From: Haematobacter genomosp. 1
GTDB lineage: Bacteria; Pseudomonadota; Alphaproteobacteria; Rhodobacterales; Rhodobacteraceae
Assembly: GCF_002196855.1 (NCBI RefSeq)
Contig: NZ_NIPW01000023.1
Coordinates: forward strand, 1 to 64,000
Direction: 5' to 3'
DNA length: 64,000 bases
Numbering within the stretch: position 1 is the first letter of the stretch; each line of letters opens with the position of its first letter. The position numbers and the translations under genes were made by a program. This document shows, one piece after another, positions 1 to 7,728 of this stretch. The notes under the pieces are model-generated. The model did no database searches, was not told the DNA's origin, and saw only the letters and a list, made by a program, of their open reading frames with translations.

Positions 1-297
1 AGGAAAACCCGGCGCGGTTCAGAGCGAGCCGTGGAAGTTGGGGGGACGGACCGCGTGCTTTGGGAGCCACCGCCTTGTTTGGAGCAGGTCCCGATGGCAG
101 TTGCCCGATCATCATAGCCTCCAGAATACGCAGGCGAAGTTCCTCAAGGCAAATCGTCTGCCTGTCTCCGGCGCAGGAGGTTGTTATCGAGCCAAGGATC
201 CGGAGAGCTTCCTGGTGCGCGCGGAATTCGCACCCGGCCCGGAGGGTCAGGCCCAGGGCGAGACACTAGGGCAGGGAGCAGGAAAAGGAGGGTAAAG
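1..297. other. Unassigned stretch before the CRISPR remnant
   Basis: I see no convincing gene, repeat or RNA here. The short open frames have no recognisable family features. It sits where a type II-C CRISPR array would have extended from the neighbouring repeat-like unit, but no repeated unit is visible, so any array has been lost. Confidence 0.4.
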
Positions 298-333
298 GTT
301 GCTGCTGGACCGCGACTTCTGAATGGCTACACT
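298..333. CRISPR. Single CRISPR-repeat-like unit, no array left
   Basis: One 36-base unit begins GTTGCTGCTGGACC and ends GGCTACACT. It lies about 75 bases beyond the stop of the cas2 remnant, where a type II-C array normally starts. From memory, unverified, it resembles the 36-base repeats of alphaproteobacterial type II-C loci with about six differences. No second copy occurs on either side, so this would be a degenerate last repeat. The AT-richer bases 334-406 could be the old leader. Confidence 0.35.
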
Positions 334-406
334 CGATTCCGCCGCAAAGCCTTATAGTAATAAGGAAAAAGGGTGGATCTAGTGTAGTGAAAATGACGGA
401 ATCTGG

Positions 407-710
407 TCAAAACAGCACCAGTTGGGAGGGATTTCCTCGAGCGGACCGTCGGCCTTGGTCCGAAAAATGGACTATGTCGCGATACTGGCGATCGGTTATG
501 GATAGAATCTGAACGTCGCCATGGGCGGGCAGGGCACGCTCGATACGCCGAATGCGGGTTTCGAAGGCCTCCTTTCCGTTAATGAAGCGCGCATAGATCG
601 AGAACTGGCTGCGCTCGAACCCCTCGTCCAGTAAGAAATTGCGAAACTCTACGCAGCTTTGCGCTGCGATTTGGTGTCGGTCGGCAGGTCGAACATACAA
701 GGATCCACAT
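407..710 (-). pseudogene. cas2: Decayed cas2 (type II CRISPR)
   Basis: Cas2 is the small partner of Cas1 in spacer acquisition. The readable part contains EFRNFLLDEGFERSQFSIYARF-like text around residues 18-40, a later ERALP block, a VQILSITDRQY strand, and the C-terminal QLVLF seen in type II Cas2 proteins. The N-terminal block FDLPTDTKSQRKAA is present only in other frames, so at least two frameshifts (near 657 and 695) break the gene. The probable original start is the ATG at 710. It lies just downstream of the cas1 remnant on the same strand, the normal cas1-cas2 order. The family call is firm; function is surely lost. Confidence 0.72.
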
Positions 711-745
711 CAAACGATATCCGCTGAGAAAAGTCGCCGGCCCGC

Positions 746-1440
746 TCACGCGCTCAGGCCTGCGAGCGTCAGTGCCGCGTGGGGTTCGGGCAGAGCGAGC
801 GACAAGCGCCTTGCCTCGAAGCTCTGCGCGAGTGAGGTTGCGGGGCACGAGAGGGCGACTGAGACCGAGCTACTCTCGCCGGCCAGCGTAAGGTCAAGCG
901 CGATCAGATCGGCCATATGGCGCTTAGCTTCAGGCGTGACTTCGGGTCCGTTCCTGGCGGCTATGGCGCGCGCCGACAGATCGACCAACGGGCGGAACGG
1001 CTCCATCAGGTCATCGGGAAGGCATTGGCGCGATTGGAGTGGAACAGGCCAATGGTGGGATGCAATTCGCCAGCGGTGACAGCGCGAGATGTGGCGGCGC
1101 GCAGCACGGTGTATCCGTAGTTCAGCAAGGCGTTGATGTCGGGCAAGTCGGCATTGCGACGGAAGGTCTTGCCAATCATCATGGGCCAGTATATCCGCGC
1201 CGCCTGCGCCTCGGCATTGCTGCTGTCACCTGATTGCACACTGCGCGCGATTTTCTCCAATGGCGCAGGCGCCTGTCCAATGGATGCCAAGGCGGCCGCC
1301 TGCATGCGGATCTTGGCGGTGCCATCTGCTTCCAGGCCTGTTTGATCAGCGTGCGTGGTGCATCCCATTGCGCGCATACGCGCGTTTTGCTGGTGATGGC
1401 CCTGCAGCGTGCACAGCGCCCGGGCCGATCACCGTCGTCA
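746..1440 (-). pseudogene. cas1: Decayed cas1 (type II CRISPR)
   Basis: Cas1 is the integrase of CRISPR adaptation. Segments in order are LQGHHQQNARMRA, a GDSSNAEAQAARIYW block carrying the catalytic Glu, LNYGYTVLRAATSRA, then LHPTIGLFHSN with the catalytic His, and DDLMEPFRPLVD with the acidic ligand. The last two blocks are in different frames, with a one-base shift near 1012, and the N-terminal region upstream of about 1390 is shifted again and mostly unreadable. No cas9 is recognisable upstream. The gene is a clear relic of a type II-C locus. Confidence 0.75.
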
Positions 1441-1821
1441 TGCCGCCATGGATGAGGCGAACCTCTCCCTGCTGAACCGGCGCAGCTTCAGGAACCGTCC
1501 GGCGTTCGCCCGCAGCGCGCCGGGCCGATCCACCCGCCCTGCCTCGCAACGGCAATAACCGGCCACGAGCCTCCGGCCTTCCCAAAGCCCCGTCGAGATC
1601 CGCAGGCTCGGCTGCGCGCGATCCGAGGCGGAGAGGTCATAGTCGCCGCGCACCACCTCCCGCCACAGATCGGAGGAGGACGGGACGTCATGGCGGTCGT
1701 ATCGAACGATGTAAACGGGAGTCCAGTCAGCACTATAGCCCGCGCCCTCCACCCTTCTCGCGATCCAGCATCGCATACCGCTCAGACGACAGCAAATGCG
1801 GAGCGCGCCTGCCTTGCGCGG
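1441..1821. other. Unassigned stretch upstream of the cas1 remnant
   Basis: A minus-strand open frame of about 110 codons covers 1438-1776, but I recognise no domain in it and it merges into the degraded cas1 start. It could be further cas-locus debris. Nothing else is visible. Confidence 0.3.
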
Positions 1822-1900
1822 GACGCTATAGTTCGTGGATGCCGGAAAGCCTTATCCCTGCACGAACTGCCGAGAGTCGACGCCGGAGCGATCAAGGCAC
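1822..1900 (+). pseudogene. Remnant of a MetE/MesD-like methionine synthase 3' end
   Basis: This short piece is nearly the same at base level as the zinc-site region of the intact mesD at about 5448-5500: both read GTTCGTGGATG, then AAAGC, TTA, CCCTGCACGAACTGC. The translation contains AGKPYPCTNC, matching EKLYPCTNC of MesD. Similarity fades after about 60 bases. I take it as a leftover of a second mesD/metE-like gene or a partial duplication. It is too short to exclude recent duplication followed by decay. Confidence 0.45.
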
Positions 1901-1982
1901 AGCCCATGGGGTCAAGCACGAGGTACTGGCGCTGACCGGAGGCAAGGGCATCGACTTCAGGAAGGGGAACGGCGTAAGCACC

Positions 1983-2265
1983 ATGACGGCAGAACCGCGA
2001 TATGGTTGTGCGAGGAAAGGGTCCGCGAAACTTTTGACGCATGTCGAGGCCATACTGGGCAGCGTGAAAATTCTAGCGTCCGATGTCCCGGCTGACACGG
2101 AGCATGGCAGCATCCGGTCCAAGCTCGAGGCCGCTGGCAAGCCCATTTGTCCAAACGATCTGCTGATCACGGTTCAACCTACGCCGCCGGTGCAATTCTC
2201 GTGACTGACAACACAGGCGAATTTTCGCGTATTCGGGATCTGAGGACTGAAAACCGGATCAGGCA
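1983..2265 (+). pseudogene. Broken VapC-like PIN-domain toxin
   Basis: VapC toxins are PIN-domain RNases paired with a VapB antitoxin. The readable C-terminal half has KLEAAGKPICPNDLLI, matching the conserved PIN block with its Asp, then, in another frame after about 2170, AGAILVTDNTGEFSRI, the second conserved block with Asp. The frameshift lies between these blocks. The N-terminal half with the first catalytic Asp is not recognisable and no antitoxin is visible upstream. It sits directly before the LysR gene, so this region was probably an insertion hotspot. Confidence 0.62.
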
Positions 2266-2385
2266 GTCCACCGAGGCCAACGGCTTGGAGATACGATTCT
2301 TTCGTGGCCCCGGTGCCAGAGCCATCCCTCTGTTCAGACTGTAGTCATTTGGATATGACGTTAGAGTGGCGTAAGACAATATCTA

Positions 2386-2402
2386 TATGACAGAGAGTCA
2401 TA
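2386..2402. promoter_or_regulatory. Inverted-repeat operator before the LysR gene
   Basis: TATGAC, five bases, GTCATA forms a perfect inverted repeat that ends three bases before the LysR start codon. The same TGAC-N5-GTCA core recurs before mesX at 3372. An extra half site ATATGAC lies at 2353. The position over the start region suggests autorepression by the LysR protein; this is inference from the shared motif. Confidence 0.6.
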
Positions 2403-2405
2403 CCA

Positions 2406-3278
2406 ATGATCGACATCCAGCCTCTGGCCATTCTGCGGGAGATTGACCGGACGGGGAGCCTGACCCAGGCCGCCGATCGGCTGAACCTGACCCAATCGGC
2501 CGTCAGCCATGCCATTCGCCGCTTCGAGGAGCGCTATGGCGTCAAACTCTGGGAGCGCGAGGGGCACAAGTTGCGCCTGACACTTGCCGGCGACTATCTT
2601 CTGGGGCTGGCGATGCGGGTACTGCCACAGCTCGAACATGGCGCGATCGTTCTCGATCACTATGCTCGCGGACGTCGTGGCGCGATCCGGGTCGGGATGG
2701 AATGTCACCCCTGCCAGGATTGGCTCATGCGGGTGGTCGATCCGTTTCTGGCGGAATGGCCGGATGTCGATCTGGATGTTACCACGGCCTTTCAGTTCGG
2801 CGGGCTGGCGGCGCTACTGGGCCATGAGATCGACATTCTTGTCACTCCTGATCCGATCAAGCGTCCGGGCGTCGAATACGAAGCTGTCTTCGACTATGAA
2901 CTGGTTCTGGCGGTGGCCGAGACCCATCCCTTGGCGCAGAAACAGCAGGTTGCACCCGAGGATCTGGCGCGCGAGACCCTGATCACTTATCCGGTCGCTC
3001 GCGAGAGGCTGGATATCTACACCCACTTCCTGGTGCCTGCCCATGCCCTGCCGCGGCGTCACCGCACGGTGGAGACGACTGATCTGATGTTACGGCTGGT
3101 GGCCTCGGGCCGCGCTGTCAGCGCGACGCCCGACTGGCTGTTGCGCGAGGTCAAAGGGGTGAAAGGGGTGCGGATCGGCGAGGGGATCGCGAAGTCCATC
3201 CATCTCGGGCACCGCACAGGCAGGGCGGCCACCTATCTCGACGGCTTCATCGATTTGGCCAAGAGCGTCGAGATCTGA
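2406..3278 (+). CDS. LysR-family regulator, MetR-like
   Basis: This 290-residue protein has the LysR layout: an N-terminal winged helix-turn-helix (residues about 1-60, with SLTQAADRLNLTQSAVSHAI) and a C-terminal effector domain. The effector domain opens with IRVGMECHPCQDWLM, closely resembling the E. coli MetR block ECHTCYDWLM, so it likely senses homocysteine or a related sulfur compound. It lies immediately upstream of the methionine synthase genes mesX and mesD in the same direction, and an inverted repeat of the same design precedes both units. That arrangement makes it the probable local activator of methionine synthesis and its own repressor. Confidence 0.85.
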   Translation: MIDIQPLAILREIDRTGSLTQAADRLNLTQSAVSHAIRRFEERYGVKLWEREGHKLRLTLAGDYLLGLAMRVLPQLEHGAIVLDHYARGRRGAIRVGMECHPCQDWLMRVVDPFLAEWPDVDLDVTTAFQFGGLAALLGHEIDILVTPDPIKRPGVEYEAVFDYELVLAVAETHPLAQKQQVAPEDLARETLITYPVARERLDIYTHFLVPAHALPRRHRTVETTDLMLRLVASGRAVSATPDWLLREVKGVKGVRIGEGIAKSIHLGHRTGRAATYLDGFIDLAKSVEI

Positions 3279-3371
3279 CCCGATACGGGTATCTTTCTGG
3301 GGACCTTCCGCTTTCGCTCGCATGAATGCGCAGAAAGACCCATGCGGGCTTAGCTGCATGGGGCTGGCCAG

Positions 3372-3392
3372 AACATGACAGGTAGTCATGTT
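3372..3392. promoter_or_regulatory. Inverted-repeat operator before mesX
   Basis: AACATGAC, five bases, GTCATGTT is a perfect 8-base inverted repeat. Its core and 5-base spacer match the site at 2386-2402 before the LysR gene, giving a shared consensus AYATGAC-N5-GTCAT. It sits about 170 bases before the mesX start, a normal distance for LysR activation with a leader. This is probably the binding site of the neighbouring MetR-like protein. Confidence 0.6.
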
Positions 3393-3428
3393 TTTCTGAC
3401 GTAATATCATTTTTCTTCATGTTTTGGG

Positions 3429-3454
3429 TCGGGCATATGTCACGTGTTGCCCGA
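3429..3454. promoter_or_regulatory. Stem-loop in the mesX leader
   Basis: TCGGGCA and TGCCCGA are complementary with 12 bases between them, about 105 bases before mesX. It could be a leader hairpin or a second regulator site. I could not fold it into a known methionine or SAM riboswitch. Confidence 0.3.
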
Positions 3455-3560
3455 ACCACCGGCCCATGAAGACCGCTCATCGCGCTCGTTTGAGAACCAT
3501 CTCGGACGCCACCTGAGCATGCATGAAACGGCCTCAGGCCAAGGCAGGAGACCAGATTCC

Positions 3561-4526
3561 ATGACCAGAGACTTCAGCTTCTCCATCAAGACTCTTCCCT
3601 TTGACGAAGATTACAAACCCTCCGACAGCACGCGTCTCACCACCAATTTCGCCAATCTGGCGAGGGGCGAGAGCCGTCAGGAGAACCTGCAGAACGCGCT
3701 GCGGATGATCGAAAATCGCTTCAACGCCTTGGCCCAGTGGGATAACCCGCGCAACGACCGCTACGGCATTGAACTGGACATTGTGTCCGTCGATCTGGAG
3801 ATCGACTGCACTGGGCGGGCGTTCCCGGCAATCGAGATGCTGAAGACGACGATCCTCGACCGCAAGACGGCTGCGCGGATCGACGGGATCGTCGGGAACA
3901 ACTTCTCTTCCTATGTGCGGGATTATGACTTCAGCGTCCGGCTGCCTGGATGCGGCGGCTGCGGCATTCCTGACGATTTCGGGGATCTGCACGGCAAGCT
4001 GTTCAAGAGCTTCGTCACCTCCGACGCCTACAAGGCATATTTCCTGAAGCTGCCCGTGATCTGTCTCAGTGTCTCGCACGACAAGACCTACCGGCGGACG
4101 GCAAATCAGCACCCCATTCTGGGGTTTGAATACCAAACGAACGAAGCCTCTCTGACCGAGCAGTATTTCAGGAAGATGGGAATGCAGGTGCGCTACTTCA
4201 TGCCGCCGAACAGCGCGGCACCGCTGGCATTCTACTTCTTCGGTGACCTGCTCAACGATTACACCAATCTCGAACTGATCGGCACCATCGCCACGATGGA
4301 GACCTTCCAGAGGATTTACCGGCCGGAGATATATAACGCCAATTCAGCGGCGGGGCAGGTCTTTTCACCGAGTCTCCAGCAGCCGGACCATTCGCTGACC
4401 GGTATTGTTTACGACCGGGAGGAGCGCAGCCGGCTGGCTGTCCAGCAAGGAAAATTCGCCGAAGAGCACTTCATAAAGCCGTATGGGGCCATTCTGGATG
4501 AGTGGTCCATGCAATTCGCCGCTTGA
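3561..4526 (+). CDS. mesX: MesX (DUF1852), partner of methionine synthase MesD
   Basis: The protein (321 residues) belongs to the DUF1852 family, recognised from its overall sequence (FSFSIKTLPFDEDY near the start, HDKTYRRTANQHPILGFEYQ around residue 190) and from its place directly before a core-MetE-type gene. Published work on folate-independent methionine synthases names this protein MesX and shows the MesD class needs it and oxygen; its chemistry is not known to me. The ATG at 3561 is preceded by a CAGGAGA ribosome site. The frame is open further upstream to 3444, but that extension lacks such a site. It is followed by mesD after 29 bases, so the two form an operon. Confidence 0.88.
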   Translation: MTRDFSFSIKTLPFDEDYKPSDSTRLTTNFANLARGESRQENLQNALRMIENRFNALAQWDNPRNDRYGIELDIVSVDLEIDCTGRAFPAIEMLKTTILDRKTAARIDGIVGNNFSSYVRDYDFSVRLPGCGGCGIPDDFGDLHGKLFKSFVTSDAYKAYFLKLPVICLSVSHDKTYRRTANQHPILGFEYQTNEASLTEQYFRKMGMQVRYFMPPNSAAPLAFYFFGDLLNDYTNLELIGTIATMETFQRIYRPEIYNANSAAGQVFSPSLQQPDHSLTGIVYDREERSRLAVQQGKFAEEHFIKPYGAILDEWSMQFAA

Positions 4527-4555
4527 ACGACTGACAAATCACAAGGTTACGACGC

Positions 4556-5584
4556 ATGACTAAATTGCTCCCCACATCGACTGCCGGCAGTCTCCCCAAA
4601 CCGTCCTGGCTGGCAGAGCCGGAAAAGCTCTGGTCCCCCTGGAAACTTGAAGGTGAGGAGTTGATTGCTGGCAAACAGGACGCTCTTCTCTTGACCCTGG
4701 CCGAGCAGGAGCGCGCGGGGATCGATATCGTCAGCGATGGAGAACAGACCCGCCAGCATTTTGTCACGACCTTCATCGAACATCTCGACGGCGTCGATTT
4801 CGAGAAACGCGAAACCGTGAGGATCCGCAATCGCTACGATGCGAGCGTGCCAACGGTGGTGGGTGCCGTGTCCCGCGAAAAGCCGGTATTCGTGGAGGAT
4901 GCCAGGTTCCTGCGGCAGCAGACCGAAGGTCGTATCAAATGGGCTTTGCCCGGGCCCATGACGATGATCGACACGCTTTATGATGCGCACTACAAGAGCC
5001 GCGAAAAACTCGCTTGGGAGTTTGCCGTGATCCTCAATCAGGAAGCGCGCGAGCTTGAAGCCGCCGGGGTCGACATCATCCAGTTCGACGAACCTGCGTT
5101 CAACGTTTTCTTTGACGAGGTGAACGATTGGGGCATTGCCGCTCTGGAAAGGGCGATTGAAGGGCTCAGGTGCGAAACGGCTGTCCATATCTGTTATGGC
5201 TACGGCATCAAGGCCAATACCGATTGGAAGAAAACGCTGGGCTCGGAATGGCGCCAGTATGAAGAGACGTTTCCCAAACTTCAGGCGTCCAATGTCGATC
5301 TGGTTTCGCTGGAATGCCACAACTCGCATGTTCCGATGGAACTGATCGAGCTTCTGCGCGGCAAGAAGGTAATGGTCGGGGCTATTGATGTGGCAAGCAC
5401 CACCGTCGAAACCCCGGAGGAGGTGGCCGATACCTTGCGCAGGGCGCTTCGGTTCGTGGATGTTGAAAAGCTTTACCCCTGCACGAACTGCGGCATGGCA
5501 CCGCTCTCACGTGAGGTTGCACGGGGAAAGCTCAAGGCGCTCAGTGCAGGTGCCGAAATCATCCGGCGGGAGGTCTCGGCTTAA
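4556..5584 (+). CDS. mesD: MesD, short folate-independent methionine synthase
   Basis: At 342 residues this is only the catalytic (C-terminal) half of MetE, the form called core-MetE. It should methylate homocysteine to methionine without B12. The zinc site is readable: His211 and Cys213 in HIC, Glu253 in SLEC, and Cys309/Cys312 in CTNC. The start SAGSLP-like segment near residue 11 is typical of the family. Adjacency to DUF1852 (mesX) places it in the MesD class, whose methyl donor is unresolved. A second, degraded copy of its zinc-site region survives at 1822-1900. Confidence 0.88.
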   Translation: MTKLLPTSTAGSLPKPSWLAEPEKLWSPWKLEGEELIAGKQDALLLTLAEQERAGIDIVSDGEQTRQHFVTTFIEHLDGVDFEKRETVRIRNRYDASVPTVVGAVSREKPVFVEDARFLRQQTEGRIKWALPGPMTMIDTLYDAHYKSREKLAWEFAVILNQEARELEAAGVDIIQFDEPAFNVFFDEVNDWGIAALERAIEGLRCETAVHICYGYGIKANTDWKKTLGSEWRQYEETFPKLQASNVDLVSLECHNSHVPMELIELLRGKKVMVGAIDVASTTVETPEEVADTLRRALRFVDVEKLYPCTNCGMAPLSREVARGKLKALSAGAEIIRREVSA

Positions 5585-5628
5585 AAACCTGCGAATGATG
5601 GGCTGGCCGTCGCGGTGGTCCCGTTGAG

Positions 5629-5785
5629 CAGGCTGCTGAAAAAGTCCTGAAGCGTCATGCCCGTGCTCTGAAATCGGGAAATCAGCCGAGAAATAACCCA
5701 ACTTTGTAGGTTTTCGGCTGGATTTAACCAGTTTGCGACCGATTTCCGCTTCAACACGGACCCGAAAGCCTTTTTCGGCAACCTG
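5629..5785. mobile_element. Small inverted-repeat element (MITE-like), about 157 bp
   Basis: CAGGCTGCTGAAAAAG at 5629-5644 and CTTTTTCGGCAACCTG at 5770-5785 are complementary at 14 of 16 positions and face each other. The interior has no coding frame of its own. The ends look like those of DDE insertion sequences, so this is probably a non-autonomous derivative or a deleted IS. It lies between mesD and the convergent regulator gene. No obvious target duplication was confirmed. Confidence 0.5.
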
Positions 5786-5822
5786 TTAGTGTATGCCGTC
5801 AACTCGGAACGCGGCATGGATA

Positions 5823-7211
5823 TCATAGCTCGGTCGTCCCTGAGTAGGGGGCAAAGCGTGCCTGGCCGGAGCGGACGGCCAGGGGCCGGCTCACCATCGG
5901 AAAGGCGCGCTGCGGGCAATCCAGGCGCTCGCAGAGCTTGCAGCCGGGGCCGATCCGCGCGGCGGTCTCCGGGTTCTTCAGGTCCATGCCGCGCGCATAG
6001 ACCAGCCGCTCGGCATGGGCAAGGTCGCAGCCGAGCGCCACGGCGAAGGTCTTGACCGGCGCACCGAAGCCGCCCTGTCCGGTTTGCACCATGCGTGCGA
6101 TCCAGAGGTAGCTGCGCCCATCCGGCATCTGTGCCACCTGCCGCAGGATGGTGCCGGGCCGGGCAAATGCCTCGTAGATATTCCACAGCGGGCACGATCC
6201 GCCGATGCGGGAGAAGTGGAAGTCGGTCGCCGACTGGCGCTTCGAGATGTTTCCGGCCCGGTCCACGCGGATGAAGAAGAAAGGCACGCCCCGCGCGTCG
6301 GGGCGTTGCAGGGTGGACAGGCGGTGGCATGTGGTCTCGAACCCGACGCCGAAGCGGCGTGACAGGAGCTCTATGTCATATCTTACTGCCTCCGCCGCCT
6401 CCAGGAATGCGCGATAGGGCAGGATGAGGGCACCTGCGAAGTAGTTGGCCAACCCGATGCGCAGCAGGGCGGCGGCGTCCGGTGTGAGCTTCGGATCGGC
6501 GGAGAGGCGGGCGATGGTTTCTCCCTGTTCCAGAAAGGCTAGTTGCGTGGCGATCTGAAAGGCGATCTGGCCAGGCGTCAGATCGGCGGCGAGATGGAGC
6601 ACCCGTGCGGCGGGATCGTAGCGGCGCAGGGTATCGTTCATACCTTGCGCGATGCGGATCCCGTGTCGCCCCGCCAGCCGGTCGATCAGCCCGGCGCTCA
6701 TGCGCCCCGGCCCGAGCCCGTCACCGATCGCCTCGGCCGCGCGGTCCAGCTCGGGCACGTGATTGCGCCGCTCGTAGAACCAGTCGCGCACCGCCTCGTA
6801 GGCGGTGGGGGCGTGGCCCGGGCTGGCGGTGATCTGCCCGGCGAAAAGGTCTGCGCGTTCGGAGGTCTCCTTCAGCGTTTGCTGCATGGCGATGATCGAC
6901 CGTGCCACCCCGGGCATTTTCGAGGCGATTTCCCGAACCTCTGCCAGCGAGACGGCTGTGCCCTGATCGGCCAGCGCCCCGCGCAGATCAGTGATCAGCC
7001 GCGTCTCATCGGCATCGGAGAAGATCTGCACGTCCAATCCGAAGGCGGCATTGAGCTTCAACAGCACCGGAACGGTGATCGGCCGCGCGTCCTGTTCGAT
7101 CTGGTTGAGGTAGCTCGGGCTGATCTCCAGCGCGCGGGCAAGGGCAGCCTGCGTCAGCCCGCGTTCCTCGCGCAAGCGGCGCAGCCTTACGCCCATATAG
7201 GCCTTGCTCAT
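5823..7211 (-). CDS. PccR/ScfR-type short-chain fatty acyl regulator
   Basis: The protein (about 462 residues) has an N-terminal XRE helix-turn-helix (LRRLREERGLTQAALARALEISPSYL), a central ImmA/IrrE-like segment, and a C-terminal domain with several conserved cysteines (CPLWNIYEAF, GPGCKLCERLDCPQR). This is the layout of the short-chain fatty acyl regulator family (PccR, RamB, mycobacterial PrpR). It is divergent from the methylcitrate genes and is probably their regulator, responding to an acyl-CoA. I chose the ATG at 7211 rather than 7256 because the longer form would read through the TTCGCAA repeats that look like its own operator. Confidence 0.85.
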   Translation of the reverse strand: MSKAYMGVRLRRLREERGLTQAALARALEISPSYLNQIEQDARPITVPVLLKLNAAFGLDVQIFSDADETRLITDLRGALADQGTAVSLAEVREIASKMPGVARSIIAMQQTLKETSERADLFAGQITASPGHAPTAYEAVRDWFYERRNHVPELDRAAEAIGDGLGPGRMSAGLIDRLAGRHGIRIAQGMNDTLRRYDPAARVLHLAADLTPGQIAFQIATQLAFLEQGETIARLSADPKLTPDAAALLRIGLANYFAGALILPYRAFLEAAEAVRYDIELLSRRFGVGFETTCHRLSTLQRPDARGVPFFFIRVDRAGNISKRQSATDFHFSRIGGSCPLWNIYEAFARPGTILRQVAQMPDGRSYLWIARMVQTGQGGFGAPVKTFAVALGCDLAHAERLVYARGMDLKNPETAARIGPGCKLCERLDCPQRAFPMVSRPLAVRSGQARFAPYSGTTEL

Positions 7212-7212
7212 C

Positions 7213-7250
7213 TTCGCAACCTTCGCAATTCGCAGGATTATCATTCGCAA
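7213..7250. promoter_or_regulatory. Tandem TTCGCAA operator sites
   Basis: TTCGCAA occurs at 7213-7219, 7222-7228 and 7244-7250, with TTCGCAG at 7229-7235. An inverted copy (CTGCGAA) lies at 7313-7319. Regulators of the PccR/RamB class bind TTTGCAAA-type repeats, so this is a likely operator in the divergent promoter, one base variant from the known motif. Confidence 0.6.
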
Positions 7251-7329
7251 ACCCACGCATATTCAGCAGTTTACTGCTTCATTGTGGCTGTGGAAAGGTC
7301 TGCATGCCAACCCTGCGAAGGTTATCGCC

Positions 7330-7728
7330 ATGCACTCTCAACCCGACGTCAGGCTGATCGAGATGATCTTTCCCGATGCTGCGAACCACTATGGGACGCT
7401 GTTCGGGGGCAATGCGCTGGCGCTGATGGCGAAGGCCGCCTTTGTCGCCGCCACCCGTCATGCCGGAACTTCCGTGGTCATGGCGCGCTCCGAACGGATC
7501 GACTTCGCCACCCCGGTGCGGGTCGGCGATATGCTGGAGCTGAGCGCGCGAGTGATCCGCACCGGCCGCAGTTCCATGACGGTGGAGGTCAGCGGCTTTG
7601 CCGACGGGATCGGTGACCCGGCACCGCGCGCGGCGCTTTCCGGCCAATTCGAGATGGTGGCGGTGGATGCAGCGGGCCGCCCGCAGCGCCTTGCCCGAAA
7701 CAAGTACAACGAAGGACAGACGCAATGA
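7330..7728 (+). CDS. Hotdog-fold acyl-CoA thioesterase
   Basis: This 132-residue protein has the YciA/BACH-type hotdog sequence: [14 protein letters not shown] near residue 14 with the Asn-His-Gly-Gly active-site block, then [17 protein letters not shown]. It probably hydrolyses short acyl-CoA esters and may relieve propionyl-CoA or methylcitryl-CoA-related stress. It is first in the prp operon and its stop overlaps the prpD start by four bases. The ATG at 7330 follows a GAAGG ribosome site; an upstream in-frame extension to 7204 crosses the operator and is unlikely. Confidence 0.82.
   Translation: MHSQPDVRLIEMIFPDAANHYGTLFGGNALALMAKAAFVAATRHAGTSVVMARSERIDFATPVRVGDMLELSARVIRTGRSSMTVEVSGFADGIGDPAPRAALSGQFEMVAVDAAGRPQRLARNKYNEGQTQ

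Noticed and set aside
3339-3362. CCCATGC ... GCATGGG inverted repeat between LysR and mesX as a terminator
   Set aside because: Seven-base stem without a T-run; not convincing as an intrinsic terminator.
5581-6330. Open minus-strand frame of about 249 codons over the small IR element and regulator end
   Set aside because: It is antisense-frame shadow text of the regulator gene fused to the IR element and has no family features.
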